DNA of 64,000 nt. Origin: Cunninghamella blakesleeana. Its lineage: Eukaryota; Mucoromycota; Mucoromycetes; Mucorales; Cunninghamellaceae. Position numbers and translations under genes: made by a program. The notes below the pieces were generated by a model. The model was not told where the DNA came from, did no database searches, and saw nothing but the letters and a program-made list of their open reading frames with translations. Below are positions 1 to 14,546 of the stretch, in pieces (the first letter of the stretch is position 1; every line of letters begins with the position of its first letter). The stretch is taken from contig JAFCIZ010000006.1 of the NCBI GenBank assembly GCA_017871115.1, forward strand, positions 1,488,001-1,552,000, in the 5' to 3' direction.

Positions 1-876
1 ACTTTCAGGATTAGGGTCATTCAATAAATCCTGGATACCAGTTAAGATCTACATAATATAAATTGGTCATATGTTAATAAATTAAATAAAATTAGATCCA
101 TAAACCTTTTTCCTTTTCTCAAATAGTATATATAATTTACTTGTTTCACAGTGATAGCGGGTTTCCATCCTTCGTCTTCATTTAAAATAGATAAACATAC
201 TGTTCCAGAAGGATATACATTAGGATGGAAAAGTGGAGGTACAAATTTGCCTATATATTGTAATAGAAAATAATTATATTTGATGAATTAAATGGCTTTA
301 AATCTGATGTGGTTTTTTTAAATAAAATAAAAATTGTCTTACATTTGGGCGGTTTACTAGGATATTCTATGAAAATAAAAAACACAAGCAAATATTAAGT
401 TAAAATTATCTATTTTAACACTATTGTTAAATAAAATAGTAAAATATAGAGTACCTTCAGGGAATGTCATAGTTAATTTATATATAGCGTTTTCCCAAGG
501 AGTCTATATTTGATTAAAGAAAGGCATGAAAAAATTATATGAATAAATATTTCTTTTTTTCTTTTTCGTTTCGATATCCTTGTAGTTGCTTTTATCCATC
601 TTTACATTATCTTTTCCAGGAATACCGCATGTCCATTGCATAAGATCTAAAGAATTATCTGCATTCTTTCCAGGTCTAGCCCAAAAGCCCTAAGGAAATT
701 ATAATATATACATATATAAAAAAATGTGTGTTCATATTACTATTATTTTATATTCTTTTTTTTTTAAAAAAAAAAAATAGCTATTATAAAATAATTAATC
801 TATTTACATGAGGATGATCTTTACGCCACTGTCTACGCTCTTCCATTAAACGACCACGAGCAATGCCAGAACTCAT
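1..876 (-). CDS. UBC9: SUMO-conjugating enzyme Ubc9 (E2), 3' end cut by window edge
   Basis: E2 enzyme that takes SUMO from the E1 Aos1-Uba2 and passes it to lysines of target proteins, mostly in the nucleus. The start [17 protein letters not shown], ending DHPH at the first splice, is the Ubc9 N-terminus. Exon 1 (808-876, 23 codons) and exon 2 (606-689, 28 codons, ending IPGKDN) join in phase. They are followed by [27 protein letters not shown] and [19 protein letters not shown]. The catalytic cysteine is the one in GTVCLSIL, and the HPN motif before it is intact. The reading leaves the window within [16 protein letters not shown], so about the last 30 to 40 residues are missing. The single-residue match to human and yeast Ubc9 around the active site separates it from ubiquitin E2s. 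At least four introns interrupt it. Confidence 0.95.
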
Positions 877-1144
877 ATTATAACAATATAATGAAAAATA
901 TTATTTGGGGAAAGTTTTTTTTTCTGAAAAGAAAAAGAAAAAGAGGAAAAAATGAGAGAGAATGAAAATAAAATTAAAATAAGGAACGAAAAACCTACGT
1001 GACTGATTTTGAAAATTTAGAAATCTATCAAATTTGATATCATTTTATAATATCTAAAACTTTATTCAAAATAGCTTTTAAAATAATAATATAAATATAA
1101 TAAAAATTGGTATTGTAACTTTTAAAGCTCTATTTACATATAAT

Positions 1145-1766
1145 CTAAGATGATGCTACTTGTTTTGCTTTATATTCGTCAGACATACGATAACTATATT
1201 CAAAAAAGTATAAAATAATACATATTAGAAAATAAAGTCATAGCATATAATTATAAAATATATTTAACCATAAAAATATACTATCTTAAGTATATATATA
1301 TCACCCTATATTCTCTTTTTTACGATTATTTTGTGATTGATTTTAATTTATTAAAATAACTTACTTCAAAATACGTCCAACTTGCATAAGTCCAGTACCA
1401 GCAACAAATACATTGACAGCAAATAATGGCCAATTCTTTGGAATGATAACGGTGGAATAACGAGTCCAGATAAGTCCAGTTGCGACCAAAGCTAACAGTT
1501 GCATCATTTTATTTAATAAAAGTAATAAATAAAAGGATTAGTAAGCTATCTCTTAAATATATATGTATGTATATATACTTACAGCAGTTTTGGGCTAAAC
1601 TTAAGTTTTCAGCAGGACGACCAAGGTCGCCAATACCAGCAATGACAAGAGCCTTATTAGTTGAAATGAGTATTTAAGATTTGTTATTTATATTAAGTTT
1701 TCAAAAAATAGAAATAAAAACATGGGTGCAATAATATAAATATATTTGCAAAAAAAATAGATATGA

Positions 1767-1805
<39 letters not shown>

Positions 1806-1984
1806 AGATTAGTTAGCTGACTCAAACTCTTAAAATATGTTTTTTTTTTTTTTTTTCAATAGATTTAAAGAAAAATATATATTACCCATTTCATGGCAGG
1901 GGCCCAAAAATGAATTGTTTTAGGTCCAGCAGGTGAATTGATGAACTTTTGAATGACAGATTGAGAAGCTGCTGTAGTAGCCAT
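1145..1984 (-). CDS. Mitochondrial pyruvate carrier subunit (Mpc2/Mpc3 type)
   Basis: Small inner-membrane protein that pairs with Mpc1 to import pyruvate into the mitochondrial matrix. Four exons encode about 120 residues, the usual size. They read MATTAASQSVIQKFINSPAG and KTIHFWAPAMKW, then ALVIAGIGDLGRPAENLSLA, then a hydrophobic exon with LIWTRYSTVIIPKNW and LFAVNVFVAGTGLMQVGR, and a polar tail ending KAKQVASS. The motifs HPAGP/SPAGPKT, FWAPxMKW, DxxRPAE and IWxRYSxVIxPKNW are diagnostic of the MPC2 side of the family. The intron after the first exon holds a 30-bp (TA)n run (about 1771-1800). I cannot separate Mpc2 from Mpc3, which in yeast differ by growth condition. Confidence 0.93.
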
Positions 1985-2991
1985 TATAATTATATATGAA
2001 CAAAAGAAAAAAGAAAAAAAGAAAGTAAAAGAAAAGGGAAAGGGAAAAAAAAAAGTTGGGGGAAAATGGTAAAAAAAAAAATTAAGAATTTTTTTATAGA
2101 GACGTACTGGGTTTTAAATTTTTATAATCTATTTTGTTTCTCAATCTTTTTCTTTTGCTTCCTACTTTTTATTTTTATTTTTTAACGTAGAACTGAACAT
2201 GTAAAATATAATTCACCATATAATTTTATACTTAGAAAAATAATAAGTCGATAGTAATCTTAATTAGATAAAAAAAATATCATAATTATTAATGAAAATA
2301 TAATAATAATAGTAATAATAATAACGATAATAGTAATAATAATAATAATAGCTGGACCTTGAATATAGAAAAAAAACAATAATTTATTTTAGCTTAAGTT
2401 ATATGCTAGCTAATTATAATTTATTTTTTTACATTTATATATACCTGTTAGAATATACAATTTTAAAATACACCAATGTATGAACTATTTCATTTATCAA
2501 TAAGCTAAAAACTATATGGCTCATCAAGATAGGTGTTGATGAATATAGCTCAATATTACTGACTAATTAAGTAACATATATACTTTATTTCTATTATTAA
2601 GTTTTCAATTAAAATTAATGAATTCTAATATGTGAAATATTCTTGATTTTATAGATTTGCTTTAATTATGCAGTTTACCATAAATATGTGGTTGATCATT
2701 CAATACGAGTCCGGGCCGATGGCGGAATTTCAATATAATTTAAATCATTTCAACAATTAAAAAATGGAAATCTTGCTTAAAATTTTTGAACCTTCTCTTT
2801 TTTTAGCTCAAGTAAAGTATCCTACAATGATCAAATAGATAAAAAATACATACATCCATCATCGTAGAAAAGAAATTCAATTAAAAGGATGGCAAAGTAA
2901 TAAATGGATGGATTAATCAGTAAACTAATCAAATACTATATTCTTTTATTTTTATTTTTTTCTATAAAAAAATCAATCAACAGAAATCACC
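1985..2991. other. Intergenic, shared upstream region of the MPC and RPS0 genes
   Basis: About 1 kb between divergently transcribed genes. It holds a polypurine stretch near 2000-2080, an (ATA/ATAATA)n microsatellite near 2295-2350, and no convincing exon. A T-rich tract ends just before the ribosomal-protein start. Confidence 0.6.
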
Positions 2992-4044
2992 ATGTCCAGA
3001 GTTCCTGCCAGTAAGTTTATACAGTTAACAATAGAATTATCGTATAGATTTTTTTCCTTTTAAAATAAATAGAATATATAAATATATATTTATAAACGTA
3101 TATTTATATTATATTTTTACATTAACTATAGTCCTTAACCCTACTGAAGAAGACATTCAACTCTTGTTGAGCGCTCAATGCCACATTGGTGCTAAGAACG
3201 TCAACACCCGTATGACTCCTTACGTCTACAAGCGTCGTGCTGATGGTAAAATAATAATAAAACCGGAAAATATTGGACAGGAATAAGGATAGCAATATAT
3301 ATATAAGTTATGGATAATTAACTTATATATTTATATTAATATTAAATAGGTGTTAACATTATCAACCTTGGTAAGACCTGGGAAAAGCTTATCTTAGCTG
3401 CTCGTGTTATTGCTAGCATTGAAAACCCCAAGGATATTGTTGTTATCTCTGCTCGTCCTTATGGTCATCGTGCTGCTTTGAAATTTGCTAAGTACATTGG
3501 TGCTGAAGCTATTGTTGGTCGTTTCACTCCTGGTACCTTCACCAATTACATCACCCGTTCTTTCCGTGAACCTCGTTTGATTATCTGTACTGATCCTCGT
3601 ACTGATTTCCAAGCCATCAAGGAAGCTTCTTATGTCAATATGCCTGTTATCTCTTTAGCTGATACTGATGCTCTCCTCCAATACGTTGATGTTGTCATTC
3701 CTACCAACAACAAAGGTAAGCATGCTCTTGGTTTAATCTACTGGTTATTAGCCCGTGCTGTTCTCCGTCTCCGTGGTTCTTTAGACTACGTCACTCCTTG
3801 GGAAGTTATGGTTGATATGTTCTTCTACCGTGATCCTGAAGAAATTGAAAAGGAACAAGAAGCTGCTGCCTATGAAGAAGGTGAATTCAACAATGAAGCT
3901 GCTCCTACTGAATGGGGTGTCGATGGTAACGCTGCTGATGGTGTAGCCGGTATTGCTGCTGCTGCTGACTGGAATGCTCAAGCCTCTTCTTCTGACTGGG
4001 CTGATGATGCCGCCGCCGCTGCTCCTTCCTCTTGGGAAGCTTAA
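2992..4044 (+). CDS. RPS0: 40S ribosomal protein uS2 (Rps0/SA)
   Basis: Component of the small ribosomal subunit, needed for 18S rRNA maturation and for 40S export. Three exons: 2992-3010 (only MSRVPA plus one base), 3132-3245 and 3350-4044. Exon 2 gives [20 protein letters not shown] and the R-M-x-P-Y-V-Y-K-R-R stretch. Exon 3 gives [44 protein letters not shown] and [17 protein letters not shown], all hallmark uS2/laminin-receptor blocks. The acidic tail carries Trp repeats (TEWG, ADWN, SDWADD, SSWEA), as in fungal Rps0. A first intron a few codons after the start is typical of fungal ribosomal protein genes. Coding bases are more GC-rich and codon-biased than in the neighbours, consistent with high expression. 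Confidence 0.98.
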
Positions 4045-4896
4045 AAAAATAAAAATAAAAATTTAATTTAATTTTTAAAATGTATTGTAGGCGAAAATAA
4101 TAAAAAAATACAATTACTCTTGCTTGTCTTCTTAAATTTTCATTGGATTTTTAGAATATATATTTTTCATTGTAATTATTGTGCTAATTAAAAAGAAAAA
4201 AAAAATGAAAATAAAATGATCATGATCTTATAATCTTCTGTGTTTATTCATTTATTATTTTATTAAAATCATGTTATATATTAAAGCATTTGAAAGTTCC
4301 TTTTTAGGATAGTTTTCTTATAAAACTCTATCGTTTTCTCATACTTCCTTTTCGAGAAATAAATTTTATATTTTACAGATGTTAAAAAAAACTATGATTA
4401 TGAAATAAAATAATGTATAAACTCATTAAAATATTAAAATAAAATCATTCAATACAAAATTGAGATTCATAAAAGTTAAAAAATAAAAAAAGATTATTAA
4501 AAATAGATAGTTTTTATTTATAATACTTTGGTTTGTACTTGTAAATTAGTAAAAAGCATCCAAAAATAATTGCATAATATAATGCTGAGATAAATATAAA
4601 AAAAGTTAAAAAAAGGTAGCAATTTTACAAGAGTATTTTATTTGTTTAAAGAAGAAAAAAAGGCACAATATGAAAGCATTTTTATCGTATTTTTTTTAAA
4701 AAAAAATAAAATACGTACGATTAAAAAAATTAATATTAAATAGTAACAAATAGCCCGCCAGGTGATAATTTATATGTGATCATTTTTAAATTTAAATTTT
4801 GCAATAAAAAAATAAATTAAAAAAATTTAAAATTCCTCCCCTTTTTTTTCCTCTTTCAATTCTAATTTATTACTTTATTTTTATTTTCTTTCTATC
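4045..4896. other. Intergenic, RPS0 3' region and YPT6 upstream region
   Basis: Very AT-rich, with no exon that I can support. A C/T-rich patch at about 4838-4860 sits shortly before the YPT6 start and may be a core promoter element. Confidence 0.5.
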
Positions 4897-6489
<1,593 letters not shown>

Positions 6490-7028
6490 GTTTGTATATT
6501 GAATAGTAAAAAAAAAAAAAAAAAAAAAAAAAACGTAAATAATATCATTGATTGACATAAAAATACATTGGATATATATAATATTTTAAATATAATACTT
6601 GAATATATACATAATTTTTTATTTTATATTATTTTACTTAATTTTATTTTATTTTTATTTTATTTTATTTTTATTTTATTTTTCTTTTATCTAATTATTA
6701 TTAACCTCCCCCTTTCCCTCTTTTCCTTTCCTTACATATACTTAATGAATAAAATAATAATAATAATATAGTGGTAATAATAATGTGATAGTAATAATAT
6801 AATAATAAAATAACAACAACAAAAATAAATATATAAAAAAAAATGTTTAGTATTAGAAATTGAATAGAAAAAACTAAGTGGTACGTGCACAGTTGTATAC
6901 ACATTGTCATATTTGTTGATTTCGATCAACTATTTAAGATCTACCATTTTAACCTATAAATAAAATCAAAAGGAATTAAAAGTGTTTTTTGTTAATATAA
7001 TATCTTCATATTTATAATATTACTTTTT
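6490..7028. other. Intergenic between convergent YPT6 and FKBP genes
   Basis: Carries a poly-A run of about 24 bases at 6510-6533, T-rich and ATA-rich simple sequence, and no supported exon. It serves as the shared 3' region of two genes that point at each other. Confidence 0.5.
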
Positions 7029-8976
7029 TTATTTTATTTTTTTATTTAAAAAAAAGTATAATTCTATTATTATGATTACATCAAATACAAGATCAGAATT
7101 AGGAGGAATATCAGGTGGCATACCACGGTTACCATAAGCCAATTTTGAAGGTATAGTTAATCTACGTTCACCACCAACTTTCATTCCGGTAATACCGATA
7201 TCCCAACCACGAATCACTTCTCCTTTTCCAAGTATAAATCTGAACGGTTTTCCATTTGTATTTTTATCAAAAGTTTTACCATTAGTCAATTTCCCTAAAT
7301 ATCGTAATCCAACCTTTTTTTTAAAAATAAAATAAAATAAAGTAAAAAAGCATTCAAATAAAAAGAAGGTTGATGAATATGGTACTTTTGGCTTTTTTTA
7401 ACACATATATCAATCATATATAAAATATTAAAAATTACCCTATTGCCGGTTTTAGCGCTGTTTCCAGTACCGATTTTTTTATCTTCTACAATTAATCCGT
7501 TTGGTAGCTTTTTTATTTTATCCTGAGGTTTCTTATCCATATCTATATCATCATCATTACTATTTCTTGTTGTTGCCGGGAGATCACTTGAATTCGTGCC
7601 GAATATCATCATGGAAGTTGAATTTATATCAAAATCATCCAAGTTGTCAGTAAGAGGTATAACATTTGGAGTCTGTGGTGGTGGAGAAGGAGATATGATT
7701 TTATCATGTGTAACTTGTGTAATGTTATTTGAAATGGATGGATCATTTATTGAAATAGATTTTCTTTTTCCTTTTGAATCCTTTGTTGTGGTTGGGGTTT
7801 GCTGAAGGAATGGTTCATCTTCATCATAAATATTTATCTGGTTATTTTGATTTTGCTCCAACTGTTCTGGTTGTTTGTCTTTTTGACTACGTTTTGGTTT
7901 TTTAGTGTTTTTATCGTCATCATTTTCATTAATTCGTTTTGCTTTTGTAGTAGATTTGCTAACATTATCATTGATATTTTCAATTTCATGATCCTTTTTC
8001 TTTCCTTTAGTTTTGCTTTTTTTCCCATCTGTTTTTCCGTTGCCAGGAATATCCATATTATTATCTAAATGAATTTCTTTACTTAAATCTCGTCTAGTTT
8101 TTTTCCGTACAATTGTAAATATATAAATAAAAAAGAAAAGTTTCAATTTAATCATATACACAATTTAGTAATCGTACTTGGATTTACCTTGCATCAGCAT
8201 TATCTTCGGAGTTACCAATGGGTGTAATGTTGAATATATAATTTCCTGTCAAATGCAAAGTACTACAAAAATAAAGATGCATTAATATACAGTTAATATT
8301 ATATTTTTCAGTATTAATATATTATATGGATTCGCTATTACGATTTCCAATAAATAAAATAAAAAATATTTACCTTTTCCCTTTAACAAAAAGTGTTATT
8401 TCTTCACCTTCACAAAACTGTACATTTAATGGTTGCTGTTCTATCTGATAATAAATATAATAATAATAAATATAACAATAATAAAAATAAAAATAAATAA
8501 TAATACATAATAATAAATTAAAATAATATATTATAAAATATAATTATTATTGTAGATCATTATCTATATGTCACATTTTCTAAGTATAATACCTTTCCAG
8601 GGATTAAGTTACATAATACAAATTCAATATCGTCGACAATAATATTAAGAGAACTTTTTGTTTCCACTGTTATTTCGTCAGCCAATGCTGCCTAAAGTTC
8701 AGTAGAAGAGAAAGAAGAAGAAAAATATAAATAGTAGTGAAATTCAAATAGTGATGTAAATAATATAAATAAAGTAAAAGACAGAGCTATTGATAGATCT
8801 TACCATTAATATTTGAAAGGGCACAGTTATTTTTTGGGTATATTTATGACCAGGCAAGAGATGGAGCCCTATAAAAATAAAATAATAATATTAAAATGTA
8901 AAATATAAATATAGATATTTTATCATTGAAAAGAGCATTGCTATATTTTATTACCCCAAAAGCCTTGTAAGGACAT
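7029..8976 (-). CDS. Nucleoplasmin-like FKBP-type prolyl isomerase (Fpr3/Fpr4 type)
   Basis: Nuclear peptidyl-prolyl cis-trans isomerase and histone chaperone family. The N-terminus, MSLQGFWG then [20 protein letters not shown], then [30 protein letters not shown] and [10 protein letters not shown], is the nucleoplasmin-like fold. A long charged middle (about 8093-7449) is rich in Lys, Asp and Asn, as expected of a histone-binding, nucleolus-directed linker. The C-terminal FKBP domain runs [35 protein letters not shown], then [20 protein letters not shown] and [20 protein letters not shown], with the active-site Trp, Tyr and Phe in place. The protein ends with an unusual hydrophobic-basic tail ([15 protein letters not shown]) instead of the short end seen in relatives. 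The splice joins AR|RDLSKE at 8093 and R|VGLRY at about 7315 are in phase. Confidence 0.9.
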
Positions 8977-9170
8977 GATTAAAAGAAAATAAATTTGGTC
9001 AAGGATTCAAAAAAAATAAAAGACAAAAGAGAAAAAAAGAAAAATATTTTTATGAATTTTTTTAAATCCCTAAAAAGATCGCGCGCACCACACAATTTTT
9101 TAAATCAAAAAAATCAAAAATCAAAAAAAAAAGATCCTGTCAATAATACGTGTAAATTATAATTTTATTC

Positions 9171-12084
9171 TCAATAAATTTTTGTTAAATTCCAACTTTT
9201 TAACCATCTTCTTCCTTCATATTTATTAATGGCACCATGCATACCGTATGCAAACGGTGAAAAATAAATAAAGTTTAATATAATGAACATCATAAAAATA
9301 GCATATATAGTTAAACGCCCAATTTTACTGAAGTTCATAGTAAAATGATCAAATAAATAAGATACCAATAAAATACTAAAATAGAGTGCTTGAAAATAAT
9401 GATGTAGATACATTACACGGCCCATGATAAAGAAAGGGATATAATGCAAAATCCAGCCAATAAACAAATATTTACCGATGTAAACCTTAATTTTCCACTT
9501 TTTTATATCTAAAATATAGTTATCGCGTTAATATTTTAGTTTTATTTTATATCATCCAAATTAATTACTATTTTATTCAAGTATTCATTTTCATATGTAC
9601 TCATTTTTATTTTTTTTTATTTTACCTTGAGATTTATTTATTATATTTCTATGAGCACGAATAGAATAGATAGTAGCTGATATACTGAAAATAATGACTG
9701 AAGCGAAGGAAGCCCACCATACAATTGGATTACCTAATAAATAGAACTTGAGAATATTATCATCCCATCCAATCATCCGTACACCTGTAGTCATTAACGG
9801 CCATTGCGAAGGGGTCGATGATAAAATATCTTCTTTATCCGGATCAGAAACAAGACCATTGTTAATATTCCACATAAGTTGATTTAATTCCAAGAAATTT
9901 CTTAGAAAAGTTGATTTGTAAGTTCCTTTTATTGGTGTTGGTACTATATTAATAGATAAATAAAAATAATATTATTTCATTACTATATATTTATCTACAT
10001 GTATATGTATACTTAGCCATTATTTATATTTTTTTCATTACAAATATAAATATGTATAAACTATATTACTTACAGTGTATATTCTTATGCATATCTATTG
10101 ACCAGAATGTCGAAGGGTCATTTTCATTACCGTCTCGAATACAAGCAATTTCTAATTGTTTATAACCCCATTTAGGTAAAATGTTATTTGTTGATACCAA
10201 TAAGCAATCCATAACAACATGACGAAGCTGAAACAAAGTTGTAAACGAATGAATCTTGTTACCTTTATAGTTATTTATATCTTTTACGGCGGTTATTTTC
10301 CAATGATCTATAATATCTCCCGGTAAAATTGATTTGTTGCCACCGCTTACTTCAAATAATAACTCATCTGTATAAAATGATAAAGGTGATGGATAACTAG
10401 TTGCAAGTAAGTTGATATTTGTTGCTATATGATTTAATCGAATAGTATCGCCATGATGAACATAGCGAATATTTTTTTCAATGTTATCTTCATCTGTTGA
10501 AAGAATGGTCCATTCATTATTAGTATCATTATAATCATATCCAGTAATTTGTTGTAATTGTGATCCATATGGATAATAGTTTGAATGAGAGTGAAGAAAA
10601 GGTTTTTCTCCTTTAAAATTTCGTAGCGTAATATTTGACCCAATAGCAAGTTCTAAAAGAAAAAATTGGCGACAAATAAAAAATAAAAAAAAACTAAGAT
10701 AAATATTAGGGATCATAGTAATAATAAAATAAAACGGTTGTTACGTTACCTAAGGGTGTGTTTTCATATTCATTCCCTTTTAAAGTGGCTTGGAATAATG
10801 AAGACATAGATTGATCGCCAGGTCCAGATTTATATAAAATATTAAAATGAATTTTAAAGCATAACAAATAGACCATAGCTGGCAAAATAATAAGGTTTAA
10901 TATTCTTGCAACCCAATGATATATATATTCCATATTTGATATGTTGCTATCTGCCAATTTTTCCCATAGATCCTCTATTGTATAAATACCAACTAAAGCG
11001 ACCGTAAACAGTCCTACCCATTTAACACTGATATATGAAAATAAAATATATTAATACTATTATTATTACAATTATTGATTATTTTATTTCATTTCTACGT
11101 CAACTACATTACTACTTACCTCAACACACATCCAAGTGATATTCCCAATAAAGATAATTTTTTCCACCATAAAAATGTAAAAGATCTATATAATTAAATA
11201 AAGTTAGCAATAAAAATTATACCAGTAATAATAATAGTGCTTTTTTAACCCTATATTTAACATTACTTGTTTTGAACATTATGAAATCCAAAAAGAGAGT
11301 ATAAAGATAATGCTGTAAAAAATAATAACACAGAATCTAAAAGTATAAATCTATTTATACATAAATAAGCTGTATCGCATAGCACCATTAATGCTGACAA
11401 TATACATGATGATCTAGATAGATTAAACTGTTGAGTAGTGATGTAAGCTAGTGGAACAACGAGAGAACCCCAAAACGCTTGGAATAGGCGCATCGATCGA
11501 TAATCAACATTACTTGGATAAGCAGCACCAGATTCAAATTTGAATTTACCATCAAAACCGGTGATCCATTGTGACAACGCTACTAATAGTTTTGCAAGAG
11601 GAGGATGTACATCTACATAATATTCATGTTCAATATAATGTGCTCCAAACTATAAATATATATAAACACAATTAAAAATTAATATTGTTTATCATATTTT
11701 TCATATAAATAACATTTACATATATATATAAGCATACAAAAAAAAAAATAGTCTTATTATATATTTTATACCTTTCCAAAATGAGCTTCATCCCATACAA
11801 CTATATTTGATTTATCAATTAATCGGAATCTTGTCCAAAAGGATATTAAAGTCAATGTAACTATCCATAGTATATTTTCGTTTCCTTTTAACCAAATTTT
11901 AACCTATATTAAAAAGCAATATATAAAATAACGATATTGGTAAGTTTAAAATTATTTTAACAAAAATATTTATAAATTATTTTAACAAAAATATTTATAA
12001 ACTATTTAATATATCTATTGCATCTATTACTTTTTCGCAGTTTGGCTTACTTGATTTTTTATTCACATAGTGATACAGCTTCAT
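9171..12084 (-). CDS. Protein O-mannosyltransferase, PMT2 subfamily
   Basis: ER multi-spanning GT39 enzyme that moves mannose from dolichol-phosphate-mannose to Ser/Thr of secretory proteins. The first visible segment, WIVTLTLISFWTRFRLI, leads to the catalytic loop VVWDEAHFGK and then YYVDVHPPLAKLL, with the Asp-Glu pair intact. The middle carries MIR repeats (about 10060-10720, with LHSHSNYYP, VHHGDTIRLNH and LRHVVMDCLL). The C-terminal half has DPDKEDILSSTPSQWPL and the GWILHYIPFFIMGRVMYLHH block, which favours PMT2 (Pmt2/3/6) over PMT4. The N-terminal exon is unresolved. The candidate start at 12084 (MKLYHY) joins VKIW only through a weak GTGAAT donor; the better GTAAGC donor downstream gives a frame with a stop. 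An ATG at 12106 also fails. Confidence is high for the family, low for the first exon. Confidence 0.9.
11950..12006. repeat. Tandem duplication in first PMT intron
   Basis: About 28 bp (attattttaacaaaaatatt followed by tataa) is present twice in a row between exons of the O-mannosyltransferase gene. Confidence 0.8.
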
Positions 12085-12296
12085 TGATACTCGCTGTTAA
12101 ATTCCATATATTTTTATACTGAGAGAGAAAAATAAATATGAAACTTCTAAATTAATTTTGACCGCTGATAAAATAAAATAAGAAAAAATAAATAAAAAAA
12201 AAAAAAAAATAAGAAAATAAAAGGAAAGAAAGGGAAAAGATAATAAAATATTTATTTCATAATTTATGCAAAATATGTGATTTAAACGAACATTCT

Positions 12297-14511
12297 TCAG
12301 TAAGGCGAAAGTAAAATGCTATTAGATCTTGATCTTGATTGCATATCATTGATCTTTTCTATTTGCTCTTCCATTTTAGCCAACTTTTCCATCAAAACAT
12401 GTGCCATATCTTCAAGATTTTCTAATCGCTCTGAATCGTTACTTTCATTTTGGTGACTTAGAGCACGATTGATTGGGAAAAATCCATAGTTTGCATCCTT
12501 TAAACATTCTGCTACATACGATTCTGGTCCAGTATATTCAGTTCTATCCTTGTATTTTAGATGCACCAAAAAGAATAAGTATTGCCTGCATTATTTAATA
12601 AAAAAAAAAAACACCAATATGATGAACATAAGATAATCAAAATATGATGAGTAAAAAAAAATATTATACGATATGCATAAAAAGAATGTTTTTATGGTTA
12701 CCATATATTATGATCATTTTTCACATGATCTTCAAATCCACGTTTAGCATGTCGTTGAAATTCTACCGCTGGTATACTACAAATAAAACAAGCTATAATA
12801 ATAATGTGAACATTAATATATATTCCTCTAACTTTGCTTATTATATATATATGTGTGTGTGTATGTGAACGTGTGAATATATATTTAACTTACAATTTTT
12901 CATGTCTTGTTGTATAGCAGATCTTTCATCACGAAGGTGGCCAAAAGTATCGAATATAATACCAAAAATTGCGTTTAATAAGAATACGACCACGACAAGA
13001 TAAAATGACATTTCAAATCCTATGCGCCATCCTCTATTTTCTTCAATTAGCCCACCAGAGTCACCAAAGACATCCCCAATGCCGCCACGTAAACTATTTG
13101 AAACATATAATAGATTATATTTAAAAGAAAAATAATAATAAAATTATAATTAATTAATTAATCAATAATTATATAAATATAAATATAAATATAAAAATTA
13201 TTATTGTAAGAATTACCCATGAGATAGTACGTTAATAAAGCATTCAGACAGCGTTCTGCAGTACAATCCTTTAGATTCATCAAATTCTCCACGGAAATAT
13301 TTATAAGCTACAACGCTATGAAGATATATAACGACGATTGCCAATAATGCCTATTTAAAAAAAAAAATAGTATTAAAATATTTATATATTATTAGCAACT
13401 GATAAAAAAGTATTTTTTTTAATATTATTACTATAAACTTACAGTATGTGATATCGAGCTACCGTTTAGAGTGATACTAGATATAACTCCTTGAATAATT
13501 CGATCACGAAATACAAAATCAAGTATGTGAATAGCATAAAAAGCAGGATAAAATAAACCAAGATATGAAAGGAATACCATTACAATATGATATATAAATT
13601 GAGGTTCCATCAAACTAGCCATAACAAAATCAACGTCAAAGTGCTAGAAATAACAATAATAGTAAATATTATTAAAACCAGATTTATTTTTGTTATATAT
13701 ATAGCGTATATTGCTATATTTTACCTCTTCCAAAAAGAAACTTTTTAAAAACGATGTTGAATTGTCTCTAATATTGTTTTTGAGAGAAAACTTTGTTGAA
13801 GATTGCCTTTTAACTAATACTGGAAGCTGTATAAAGTAAAATTCTGCTGTTGATAAATGCCATAATACTAAATGAATTAAACCAAGTAAAATTCTGAAAA
13901 AGTAGCTCATATAGCTGCAAGTACTTTTTTCTGCATGGACCATTGAAGAGCACCCAAGTATTAATCCATTTAAAGATAAAGTAACTAAAAATGATGCCTT
14001 CCACCAGATTGAGCTATATTTTGTCAATAATGATAAGTGTTCATTATAAGTAACTCTAGCTTGATTTTCAATCCTAAAAAAAAAAAATTAATACTTTACA
14101 AATTATATCTATAAATTTATAAACCTATTTATATAAATTTATATATAAATTTACTCATATATCATATGATTGGATTGTTCTACAAAATCTTCAATTTTTG
14201 TAGATGGTGAATCTCTACAGTAGTCAATAAAATAAAAATGAAATGAAAAAGAATATAGTAATATTAATAAAAAGAAACTAGTCATTTATTGTATAACAAA
14301 TAATTACTAGCTGATTGATATTACCTTTTTACATTCCATAAGAACCTTTGCTTTGTTTCTTCCCTGAAATATTTACAAATTTCTGGAATTGGAAATAATA
14401 CCTGAGAAAGATGTTTTTCTTGTCCATATTCCATGACTACTTCAATTTTTCCTGTATTTTTTTGAAAATATTCATATGCTTGATTTCCATCTATGGCTGC
14501 CAACTAAAAAT

Positions 14512-14546
<35 letters not shown>

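Noticed and set aside
1480..1677. 65-codon plus-strand frame
   Set aside because: Antisense to MPC exons 2 and 3 with the intron between them.
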